From positions 1 to 15,770 of the forward strand of contig JAKIXL010000020.1 in NCBI GenBank assembly GCA_022709105.1: a stretch of DNA of 15,770 bases, written 5' to 3'. The notes beneath the pieces are model-generated. The model was not told the DNA's origin. It did not search any database and worked only from the letters and a program-made list of their open reading frames with translations. The position numbers and the translations under genes were made by a program. Source of the stretch: Thermoplasmatota archaeon. Lineage in GTDB: Archaea > Thermoplasmatota > Thermoplasmata > Methanomassiliicoccales > Methanomassiliicoccaceae. This document shows, piece by piece, positions 6,939-13,264 of this stretch (the first letter of the stretch is position 1; each line of letters opens with the position of its first letter).

Positions 6939-7640
6939 ATGACCGGAAAAAAGTGGCTGATATCCATTGCATATGATTCCCCAGCTCTCCCGGGGTTCGA
7001 AGAGGGATGGGGCTTTTCGGCCCTCGTTCGCTCGGAGGAGGGCATCGTGCTCTTCGACTGCGGATGGGACGGCCGCTTGCTCAAGGACAACCTCTCCCGC
7101 CTGGGGTCCGCCGTATCCGAGATCGACCGGGTGGTGATCTCCCACTCTCACTGGGACCACATCGGAGGGCTGCCGGCCATCGTCCGGGACCCTGAGATCA
7201 AGAGGTCCCTGGAGGTCATCGTGCCCGCCGGATTCTCCCGGAACCTGCAGAATGAACTGGGCCGCTGGTCATCGGTCATCGAGGTCAGTTCGGCACGTGA
7301 GGTCCAGCCAGGCATATGGGCCACCGGCCCTCTTGGCGGCGAGATCGCGGAGCAGGCGCTGGTGCTGCGGGGGGAGAGCGGAGCGGCGGTCCTGACCGGC
7401 TGCGGCCACCCGGGACTGGATGCGGTCCTCGCGGGCGGCTCTATGCACGGTCATGTGAGGCATCTGATCGGAGGACTGCACGACTGCGGCCTCGCGGAGC
7501 TGGAACGCTCACTCGGCGAGAATCCGGAGATGAGCGCGGTCCTCTGCCATTGCACGCGATGCAAGGCTGAGGCGCTGGCGGCGATGCCGCGCAGGGTCCG
7601 CATCGGTGCAGCTGGGGAGATCTTCGAGGTCCGGCTTTGA
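6939..7640 (+). CDS. MBL-fold metallohydrolase, COG1237 (MJ0888-like) type
   Basis: A 233-residue metallo-beta-lactamase-fold protein. The binuclear metal site is visible: HSHWDH (H69, H71, D73, H74), H157 in GCGHPG, a later His in GGLH (H181), and H204 in LCHCTRC. The combination FDCG, then HxHxDHIGG, GCxHPG, GGxH and HCT near the end is the pattern of the COG1237 branch. That branch is annotated in methanogens as making a 7,8-dihydropterin ribofuranosyl aminobenzene phosphate and is linked to methanopterin biosynthesis; the exact reaction here is unverified. Length is near the low end for the family. HCTRCK has extra cysteines in place of the usual HCTG. It stands alone, with a TATA box upstream and 107 bases before the next gene. 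The N-terminus lacks a signal peptide, so it is cytosolic. Confidence 0.85.
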   Translation: MTGKKWLISIAYDSPALPGFEEGWGFSALVRSEEGIVLFDCGWDGRLLKDNLSRLGSAVSEIDRVVISHSHWDHIGGLPAIVRDPEIKRSLEVIVPAGFSRNLQNELGRWSSVIEVSSAREVQPGIWATGPLGGEIAEQALVLRGESGAAVLTGCGHPGLDAVLAGGSMHGHVRHLIGGLHDCGLAELERSLGENPEMSAVLCHCTRCKAEALAAMPRRVRIGAAGEIFEVRL

Positions 7641-7747
7641 TCCAGCCTAGCCTAGGTGCCTGCGGTTCGTGCATCGCCCTCGCTGGGGCCATGAGATGCG
7701 CCCTGGGGAAAATGTACTTCACCGCGGTCTAGGGATAGCTCATAAGC

Positions 7748-8764
7748 ATGGAAAGCGTCAAGTGTTTTGACAAGGGCGAACCGTCCAATGCCTCGGTGCC
7801 ACGACGCCCCCTCGGACGGACGGGGGCCATTGTCTCGGCCATAGGCCTGGGCGGCTATCATATAGGCGTTCCCGAGCTGTCGGACTCGGAGAGCGTTCGA
7901 CTGATACGCGCCGCGATCGACGCTGGTATCGATTTTATGGACAACTGTTGGGACTACCATGGGGGGAGAAGCGAGGAGCTTATGGGAAGAGCGCTCCAGG
8001 ACGGATATCGCGAACGCGTGTTCCTCATGACCAAGATCGACGGCCGGGACCGGTGGACGGCGGCTATGCAGCTGGAGCGATCGATGGAGCGACTGCGTAC
8101 CGATCGTATCGACCTTCTGCAGTTCCACGAGATCGTTCGTCATGAAGACCCGGAGCGCGTGCTGGAAGCCGGCGGGGCGCTGGAGGCAGCCCTGGAGGCG
8201 AGGGACGCCGGAAGGGTGCGGTTCGTAGGCTTCACCGGCCACAAGAGCCCGGACATTCACAACCTGATGCTGGACATGGCCGAGTCCCTGGGGTTCCGCT
8301 TCGACGCCGTCCAGATGCCGCTGAACGTGCTCGACGCCAGTTACGACAGTTTCGAGCAGAGAGTGCTCCCAAGGCTGGTGGAGCAGGGGATCGCGGTGCT
8401 GGGCATGAAGCCAATGGCCGCGGGAAGGCTTCCGGAGACCGGGGTCCTGGGCCCCATCGAGTGCTTGCATTACGCGATGAGCCTGCCCACCAGCGTGGTC
8501 ATCACCGGCTGCGGGTCGATGGCCTTGGTTGAGCAAGCGGCCGCCGCCGGGCGGAGCTTTCGGCAGCTTACCGGCGAGGAGATGCGGTCACTGCGGCTTC
8601 GAGCCGCTGGGGCCGCCAGGGACGGAAGGCTGGAGGCCTACAAGACCACGGACGCGTACGATGGCACTTCGAGGCATCCCCAATGGCTCGGGCCGCGGGA
8701 CATCGTGCCCAAGGAGCGGGCGCCAGGCTTATCACCTCCCACGGGTTGGCGGAAGAAGTGCTGA
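7748..8764 (+). CDS. Aldo/keto reductase
   Basis: A 338-residue NAD(P)H-dependent (beta/alpha)8-barrel oxidoreductase. The catalytic tetrad is in place: D65 and Y70 in DFMDNCWDYHGG, K96 in TKI, and H127 in LQFHEI. The family start PLGRTG is at residues 21-26, and a C-terminal stretch (SVVITGCGSM) fits the cofactor-binding end. The variant with WDYH in the D/Y motif and LQFHE is common in the uncharacterised microbial branch, so the substrate is unknown. The ~20 residues before PLGRTG are an unusual N-terminal extension; GTG at 7796 would be a shorter start. The stop TGA overlaps the start of the next gene, suggesting a two-gene operon with the acetyltransferase. Confidence 0.9.
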   Translation: MESVKCFDKGEPSNASVPRRPLGRTGAIVSAIGLGGYHIGVPELSDSESVRLIRAAIDAGIDFMDNCWDYHGGRSEELMGRALQDGYRERVFLMTKIDGRDRWTAAMQLERSMERLRTDRIDLLQFHEIVRHEDPERVLEAGGALEAALEARDAGRVRFVGFTGHKSPDIHNLMLDMAESLGFRFDAVQMPLNVLDASYDSFEQRVLPRLVEQGIAVLGMKPMAAGRLPETGVLGPIECLHYAMSLPTSVVITGCGSMALVEQAAAAGRSFRQLTGEEMRSLRLRAAGAARDGRLEAYKTTDAYDGTSRHPQWLGPRDIVPKERAPGLSPPTGWRKKC

Positions 8765-9333
8765 TCCGAACGCTGAGCTTGTGCGATCTCCCCGGGGTGA
8801 TGGAGGTCCAACGGAGCGCCTATCCTGATGGGCTGATCGAGCCCGCGGCCTCCTTCGCGCGCAAGCTCGAGATCTGGCCCGAAGGCGCCCGGGGAGCGTT
8901 CGATGGAGACGTCCTCGCCGGCTACCTGTTCTGCCACCCATGGCCCACTGGAACGGTCGCGCCGTTCGGTTCGAAGCGGATCGTCATTCCGACCGCCAAG
9001 GCCGATCTGTTCATCCACGACCTGGCGGTGCGTCCTGAACGCCGCGGGGTGGGCATCGCCTCCCTGTTGGTCCGAGAGGCTGTGGCCATGGCCGCCGCAC
9101 ATCGATTATCGAGGTGTGCCCTGGTGGCGGTGCTGGACGCCAGGCCCTTCTGGGAGCGGCTGAGTTTCCGGCCGGTGTGCGAGATCGGCTATGGGGCAGG
9201 AGAAAGAGGATGGTACATGGTGATGGATCTCCCGGCCTCCCCGCCCCTGGTTAGGAATGGCTCGACAGACCCTTGGACCGCCGCCCCCTATGCTGACGAC
9301 GTAAGGTCGCAAAACCTCCCATATTCTGATTAG
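8758..9333 (+). CDS. GNAT-family N-acetyltransferase
   Basis: About 191 residues from a GTG start at 8758. The sequence then begins VLIRTLSLCDLPGVMEVQRS, the usual first strand and helix of GNAT enzymes. Acetyl-CoA binding motif A is clear at residues ~87-105: HDLAVRPERRGVGIASLL with the R-R-G-V-G pyrophosphate loop. A downstream helix and strand (CALVAVLDARPFWERLSF) complete the fold. Acceptor unknown (small molecule, peptide or protein). The frame stays open to ATG 8683, but those residues would overlap the aldo/keto reductase by 82 bases and look unlike a GNAT N-terminus. With the GTG start the overlap is 7 bases. GGAAG lies a few bases before the GTG as a weak ribosome site. The last ~25 residues after the fold look disordered. 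Confidence 0.85.
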   Translation: MLIRTLSLCDLPGVMEVQRSAYPDGLIEPAASFARKLEIWPEGARGAFDGDVLAGYLFCHPWPTGTVAPFGSKRIVIPTAKADLFIHDLAVRPERRGVGIASLLVREAVAMAAAHRLSRCALVAVLDARPFWERLSFRPVCEIGYGAGERGWYMVMDLPASPPLVRNGSTDPWTAAPYADDVRSQNLPYSD

Positions 9334-9345
9334 GGAACGGATAAT

Positions 9346-9356
9346 GCTTATTAATC
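9346..9356 (+). promoter_or_regulatory. TATA box of the alpha/beta hydrolase gene
   Basis: GCTTATTAATC is centred ~33 bases before the ATG at 9384. The predicted leader is under 10 bases, so translation is probably close to leaderless. Confidence 0.55.
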
Positions 9357-9383
9357 AAAGACCGGCACAAGTAAGCGATAACT

Positions 9384-10241
9384 ATGGCGAACGTTACCGG
9401 TTACATAGAGGTGGAACCTGGCGTGGAGCTCCACGTTCAGGACTGGGGGGAGGGCCGGCCGCTGGTCCTTGTCCATGGCTGGCCGCACTGCCTTAGGATG
9501 TTCGACGCGCAGTCCATGGAACTCCCTGCGAGAGGCATACGCGTCGTGGCCCTGGACCTCAGAGGGTTCGGCCACTCCACCAAGACCTGGGACGGTCTCG
9601 ATTACGATACCTGGGCCAGCGATGTCGGCCGTGTCATCTCCGTGCTAGGGCTGAACGACGTTACCCTGGCAGGGTTCTCCATGGGCGGGGCCATCGCCGC
9701 CCATTATGCGGCGACCTCCCGGGACCCCCGCGTCGTCAGATTGGCATTGTTGGCAGCGCCGGTCCCCAAGCTGCAGGCCGAGGACGACTTCCCCGACGGT
9801 GTCCCAGCCGAGACCATCACGGACATCATCGATGCCGAGCGCGGAGACTTCGCCAGGGCCAAGAGCGAGTTCAATCGGAAGTTCTTCAGCACCAAGGTGA
9901 GCGACGAGCTCCTGCGATGGTACGACCAGATGGGACTGATGGCACCGAACAGGTCCACCGTCCGCGGGTTCGAGGAGCTCAGGGACCGCGATCTGCGCGA
10001 TGAGATCGGGAACATCGATATCCACACCAGGATCTTCCACGCGGTGAACGATAGGATCGTCCCGTTCGCCCTTGCCGAGCGGCAGAGAGAGCTCATAAGA
10101 GGTTCTTCGATCGTGAGGTTCGAGAACGGCGGCCACGGGTTCTGCTACGAGGAAAGGGACCGCCTGAACGATGAGCTGGAGAAGTTCGTGAACGAGGGGC
10201 CGGAGGTCGTAGACCGCTCGCTGATGCGGGCCCACGTGTGA
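9384..10241 (+). CDS. Alpha/beta hydrolase (esterase/chloroperoxidase-like)
   Basis: A 285-residue soluble hydrolase. Family marks are LVHGWP (oxyanion region, residues 29-34), LDLRGFGHS (57-65), and the nucleophile elbow GFSMGG with S99. D223 (NDRIVP) and H251 (NGGHGF) complete the Ser-Asp-His triad. The layout matches the arylesterase/cofactor-free haloperoxidase branch, which hydrolyses small esters; the true substrate cannot be read from the sequence. A cap segment is likely between residues ~130 and 200. It has its own promoter, is monocistronic, and ends 9 bases before the convergent DUF1638 gene. Confidence 0.92.
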   Translation: MANVTGYIEVEPGVELHVQDWGEGRPLVLVHGWPHCLRMFDAQSMELPARGIRVVALDLRGFGHSTKTWDGLDYDTWASDVGRVISVLGLNDVTLAGFSMGGAIAAHYAATSRDPRVVRLALLAAPVPKLQAEDDFPDGVPAETITDIIDAERGDFARAKSEFNRKFFSTKVSDELLRWYDQMGLMAPNRSTVRGFEELRDRDLRDEIGNIDIHTRIFHAVNDRIVPFALAERQRELIRGSSIVRFENGGHGFCYEERDRLNDELEKFVNEGPEVVDRSLMRAHV

Positions 10242-10250
10242 TTCTCGCGT

Positions 10251-10889
10251 CTAACGCGTGACTTCGATGGCACGCGCCAGCTCCTTGGTCCGAGCGATGC
10301 CGTCCTTGAGCGTCTCTAGCGTTCCGCATCGACGCTCGTACCTCAGGTCCAGCTCCCGTGCGAACTGCTGAGATAGGGCCTCGAACTCCTCCATGTTGCC
10401 AAGGCCATCGTCGATGAACAGCACGCGCTGGTAGCCGTTGAACATTGTCCTCAGGTACCAGTCCACGTCGATGCCCGCCTCCTCGTGATCGGGCATCTGC
10501 TCCCTAAGCCGGCGCTCGAACCATTCCCGACCCATCTTGGAGAAGTACGGGGTGTGGTACATCGTGCCGGCACATATCTTACGCTCCCTGTCGTACTCCT
10601 CGGAGGTGAGGAGCACCCCTATGCAGTCGTCACCGTTCAATTGGACGGTCGGTACACGCACCTGGCCGGCGATGTCCTTCAGCGAACTGCATATGCCGTA
10701 GCCGAGGAGCACCGCGTCGACCTTTCCCTCGAGCAGGCCGATCCTTTCAAGGACCACTCTCTTCAGCTCCTCTGGATGGATGTGGAGGCCGAACTCCAAG
10801 TACTCCTTGTGGACGATGTCCTTTTCATCCTCGAGAAGGGCCTCGAGGGCCCTTTCGAAGGTCTCGCAAGCGATGATGCCGATCCTCAT
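10251..10889 (-). CDS. DUF1638 family protein
   Basis: A 212-residue protein matching the DUF1638 pattern. It begins with a Rossmann-like strand ending in Cys (MRIGIIACETF, C8), followed by a GLHIHPEEL segment (residues 34-42), LLGYGICSSL (C67), and NGDDCIGVLL (C89), with Tyr- and His-bearing TMYHTPYF after it. The repeated Cys at fixed family positions suggests metal or cofactor binding. Family members are common in methanogens and acetogens, often beside methyltransferase/corrinoid protein genes; no such neighbours exist here. The frame extends to 11015, but ATG 10889 has GAGGG six bases upstream and starts the conserved domain. Function is unknown. Confidence 0.85.
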   Translation of the reverse strand: MRIGIIACETFERALEALLEDEKDIVHKEYLEFGLHIHPEELKRVVLERIGLLEGKVDAVLLGYGICSSLKDIAGQVRVPTVQLNGDDCIGVLLTSEEYDRERKICAGTMYHTPYFSKMGREWFERRLREQMPDHEEAGIDVDWYLRTMFNGYQRVLFIDDGLGNMEEFEALSQQFARELDLRYERRCGTLETLKDGIARTKELARAIEVTR

Positions 10890-10909
10890 GATGCCCTCTT
10901 GGTCCAAGC

Positions 10910-10918
10910 GGGGGGGGG
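10910..10918. repeat. Nine-base G homopolymer in the DUF1638 5' leader
   Basis: A run of nine G (C on the coding strand) lies 21 bases before the DUF1638 start. Such tracts slip easily in replication and in sequencing. Confidence 0.8.
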
Positions 10919-11170
10919 AGGTCGCTGACCAGATGAACGATGATGTATCTCTTGGCCATACTTTTCTATTGCGGTCGCCGATCGACGGCAATGAGCCGCG
11001 GGGCAGATCAAGCAACTACGCTTTAAGGTCAGAAGAGAGGACAATCCCTTAACCAGCAGCTGGGATGAGAACGTCCACCAAGAGTCCGCCCTACGCGGCC
11101 AGCGGCCGTGGCAGGAGGGTCCGGAACGGCCTTGCCTTATTGTGCGAGGAGCTAAAAGGTGATGGAGCGT
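10919..11170. other. Intergenic stretch without a recognised gene
   Basis: It lies between the start of the DUF1638 gene and the end of the zinc-ribbon membrane protein gene. I see no convincing coding region. A CTTTAAGG at ~11020 could be a weak plus-strand TATA box, and a GAAAAGTATGG around 10960 on the minus strand may serve DUF1638; neither is secure. No stable RNA is recognised. Confidence 0.4.
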
Positions 11171-11177
11171 AAAAAAA
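11171..11177 (-). terminator. Oligo-T terminator of the zinc-ribbon membrane protein gene
   Basis: The minus strand has seven consecutive T about 24 bases after the TGA stop. This is a typical archaeal oligo-U termination signal. Confidence 0.6.
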
Positions 11178-11200
11178 GATGAGGGATGGGCTGGCGCTTT

Positions 11201-11758
11201 TCACCGGATGATGCCCATCTTAAGGCCCATTCCCGCGAGGCCGAACAGGCCGCCTATGAACACCAGGCCGCCGTCGAGACCGATGTTGTTGCCGAACATG
11301 GCCGCCACTCCCCAGAACAGGAAGATGGCCGAGAGGCCGAACACGATGGCATCCATGTATCTCGCGATAGGCCTCATCAGATAGGGCATTATGACCATTC
11401 CAGCGAATAAAAGGCCGCCTACTATGCCAAACATGCCCAAAAGTACGAACTGGCCCTGCACGAACTGGGAAAGCGAGGCGAAGTTGTCGAACCCGGCCGC
11501 TAGAAGCAGCGCCGATGCTATGAGGAAGAGCACATCGCCCAAGTGTACGCTCCTTACCGTAGGTACCCTAGGCGGCTGGATCAGCTGGACTGGCAGCGGC
11601 GGGACAGGCGCCGGCGGAGGGGGCGGCTGGGCGGCCGGCTGCTGAACGGGCGGAGGGGCCGGATGGGACGCCAAAGGTTCAACCCCTAACGGAGAGCCGC
11701 ATTCCATGCAGAACGCCGCTCCCACAGCGTTCTCGTTACCACAATTGTTGCATCTCAT
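11201..11758 (-). CDS. Zinc-ribbon, proline-rich, four-helix membrane protein
   Basis: A 185-residue protein from ATG 11758, with three parts. Residues 1-22 form a zinc ribbon (MRCNNCGNENAVGAAFCMEC, two CxxC knuckles). Residues ~25-70 are a flexible Pro/Ala-rich linker (runs such as PPPPPAPVPPLP). The rest has four hydrophobic helices (beginning VLFLIASALLLAAG, FVLLGMFGIVGGLLFAG, DAIVFGLSAIFLFWG, GLVFIGGLFGLAGMG). This zinc-ribbon plus multi-helix plan is common in archaea, where the ribbon faces the cytoplasm; its role is unknown. ATG 11767 in the same frame is possible, but GAAGG abuts that ATG directly. From 11758 the GAAGGA is eight bases upstream, a workable ribosome site. A TATA box and an oligo-T terminator flank the gene, so it is probably monocistronic. 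Confidence 0.85.
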   Translation of the reverse strand: MRCNNCGNENAVGAAFCMECGSPLGVEPLASHPAPPPVQQPAAQPPPPPAPVPPLPVQLIQPPRVPTVRSVHLGDVLFLIASALLLAAGFDNFASLSQFVQGQFVLLGMFGIVGGLLFAGMVIMPYLMRPIARYMDAIVFGLSAIFLFWGVAAMFGNNIGLDGGLVFIGGLFGLAGMGLKMGIIR

Positions 11759-11795
11759 CTGCTGCATCCTTCTTTCTCGCTACTTCACTGGCCTG

Positions 11796-11805
11796 GTTAT
11801 ATAAC
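11796..11805 (-). promoter_or_regulatory. Palindromic TATA box between divergent genes
   Basis: GTTATATAAC is a perfect 10-base palindrome ~42 bases before the zinc-ribbon protein start. In this direction the leader would hold the GAAGGA ribosome site. The symmetric core could also be read towards the ROK kinase on the plus strand, with a longer leader. Confidence 0.55.
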
Positions 11806-11906
11806 TTGGCCTAAAATCTGCCGGCATCCATAATGAGCCTTGGGCCGCCTGAAGGCCGAGTCCGGGGGACAATAGGCTCATGAACCTTACGGTCGTTGTG
11901 GGGCTC

Positions 11907-12857
11907 ATGGGGAAGCGGCGATCGATCGGCATCGACATCGGCCATACCAACATCCGTGCGGCCAGGGTCGAGAACGGCACGGTGGTAGAGGTGCTGCGGG
12001 AACGCACCGACGTGCCGGGCGGGCCGGAAGGGGTGCTGGAGCAGGTCTCTAGAATGGTGATAGCTCTGGACCACGGGTCCGGCTGCCCTGTCGGCGTCGG
12101 GATCGCCGGCCAATGCGACAGCTGCCTCGGAGTGGTAAGGTGCGGGCCGAACCTGTTCTGGCCGGACGTCCCCTTCCGGGACCTGCTCTCCGCGCGGGTC
12201 CGGGCGAAGGTGGTCCTGCGCAACGACGTGGTCATGGCCACGTTCGGAGAGTGGAGGCAGGGCGCCGGCAAGGACGTCGATGACCTGGCCTGCCTGTTCG
12301 TGGGCACCGGCATCGGCGGAGGCGCCATCGTCGGCGGCAGGCTGCTGGAGGGTGCCACCGGCTGCGGCGGCCATTTCGGCCACATATCGGTATGCATGGA
12401 CGGCCCGCTGTGCTCCTGCGGGCGCCGGGGCTGCGTGGAAGCGTATGCCGGAGGCAGGAACGTGGAGGCCCGGGCGCGCTCCCTTCTGCTCGAGGACCCC
12501 GGCGCCAGCCCGGCGCTGGCGGCAGCGTGCCGCGAGGACCTGGACAGGCTGAACGGCCGCATGATCTCGGAGGCCGCGTCGTCCGGTGATCCCCTCTCCC
12601 TTCGCATACGGGATGATATGGCCGCGGCGCTTTCATCGGCGGTGGCCAGCGTCATCAACTCGCTGAATCCCGAGCGGGTCGTCTTGGGAGGAGCGGTGCT
12701 CTTCGGCTTCCCTGATCTCCTGGGCATGGTTATGCGGGGTGCCGTGGAGCAGTGCCTGGTCCCGGCGAAAGCCGGCCTCAGCATCGTGCCGTCCGCGCTG
12801 GGAGACATCGCCGGGGCCATCGGGGCGGCCACCATGGCGTTGGAGCGCTACGGTTGA
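11907..12857 (+). CDS. ROK-family sugar kinase (possibly N-acetylmannosamine-kinase-like)
   Basis: 316 residues from ATG 11907. ROK kinases phosphorylate sugars with ATP in the cytosol. Visible marks are the phosphate loop DIGHTN (residues 10-15), catalytic D107 in RNDV, GTGIGGG (133-139), and the ROK zinc site H159-x9-CSCGRRGC (C169, C171, C176) followed by E178. Two positions are unusual. The phosphate loop has His where DIGGT is normal (H13). The sugar-contact Glu of the usual GExGH is His (GGHFGH, H156), as I recall for E. coli NanK (GHIGH), hinting at ManNAc-type or other non-glucose specificity. ATG 11880 is in frame and adds nine hydrophobic residues (MNLTVVVGL) not typical of the family, so 11907 is preferred. 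The 3' end overlaps the convergent YkgJ gene by 10 bases. Confidence 0.88.
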   Translation: MGKRRSIGIDIGHTNIRAARVENGTVVEVLRERTDVPGGPEGVLEQVSRMVIALDHGSGCPVGVGIAGQCDSCLGVVRCGPNLFWPDVPFRDLLSARVRAKVVLRNDVVMATFGEWRQGAGKDVDDLACLFVGTGIGGGAIVGGRLLEGATGCGGHFGHISVCMDGPLCSCGRRGCVEAYAGGRNVEARARSLLLEDPGASPALAAACREDLDRLNGRMISEAASSGDPLSLRIRDDMAAALSSAVASVINSLNPERVVLGGAVLFGFPDLLGMVMRGAVEQCLVPAKAGLSIVPSALGDIAGAIGAATMALERYG

Positions 12858-13264
12858 CGGCGCTTCGCCTCCGCGTCGATGGTCGCAAGAAGCATCCTGA
12901 GCCTCCGGCCCTTGAGCTGCAGCTCCCTGCCGTCAAGGCTCTGCGCTTCAGGGCAGATCGCGTCTATGATTGTCCTGCCGTCCTCGTCCACGTTCACCGG
13001 GTACAGCGCGCAGCCCAAGGGGCGCGAGCGGTATTCCCGGCACCGCTTCCTCTCCGGATCGTAGAAGTAGCACCAGGTCCCTACGTTCCTCAACCGCGGG
13101 ATCTTGTCCACGCCGATGTAAGAGAACTCTGACCTTCTGTATCCGCGCCGCTCCAGCCTAGCGATGTCCGCCTCGCTGAGCTCCATCATGGTATCCCTGC
13201 AGCATTTCTGGCAGTGGGAGCAGCGCATGGCCATCCCTACGGCGCCCCTGTACTTAATTTTCAC
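12848..13264 (-). CDS. YkgJ-family cysteine-cluster protein (putative metal/Fe-S binding)
   Basis: A 138-residue protein with the YkgJ (CxxCxxCC) signature. C15, C18, C21 and C22 sit in RCSHCQKCC. Later cysteines are C65 (GTWCYF), C75 and C85 (RCREYRSRPLGCALYP), and C104. Eight cysteines plus the REYxxRPxxCxxYP motif define the family, thought to bind zinc or an Fe-S cluster; its biochemical role is unsettled. The first codon is GTG at 13264, and its GTGA overlaps the stop of the upstream copper ATPase gene, indicating translational coupling. ATG codons at 13234 and 13228 (just before the first Cys) are alternative starts, possibly served by an AAATTAAGTA box. The end overlaps the ROK gene by 10 bases. 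Confidence 0.87.
   Translation of the reverse strand: MKIKYRGAVGMAMRCSHCQKCCRDTMMELSEADIARLERRGYRRSEFSYIGVDKIPRLRNVGTWCYFYDPERKRCREYRSRPLGCALYPVNVDEDGRTIIDAICPEAQSLDGRELQLKGRRLRMLLATIDAEAKRRQP

Noticed and set aside
7652..8536. 294-residue minus-strand open frame
   Set aside because: Antisense to the well-supported aldo/keto reductase; no recognisable domain.
8683..8757. ATG 8683 as start of the GNAT gene
   Set aside because: Would give 25 non-GNAT residues and an 82-base overlap with the reductase; GTG 8758 fits the fold and gives a short coupling overlap.
10890..11015. Longer DUF1638 product of 254 residues
   Set aside because: The added segment translates the G-tract region and lacks family similarity; ATG 10889 has a good Shine-Dalgarno site.
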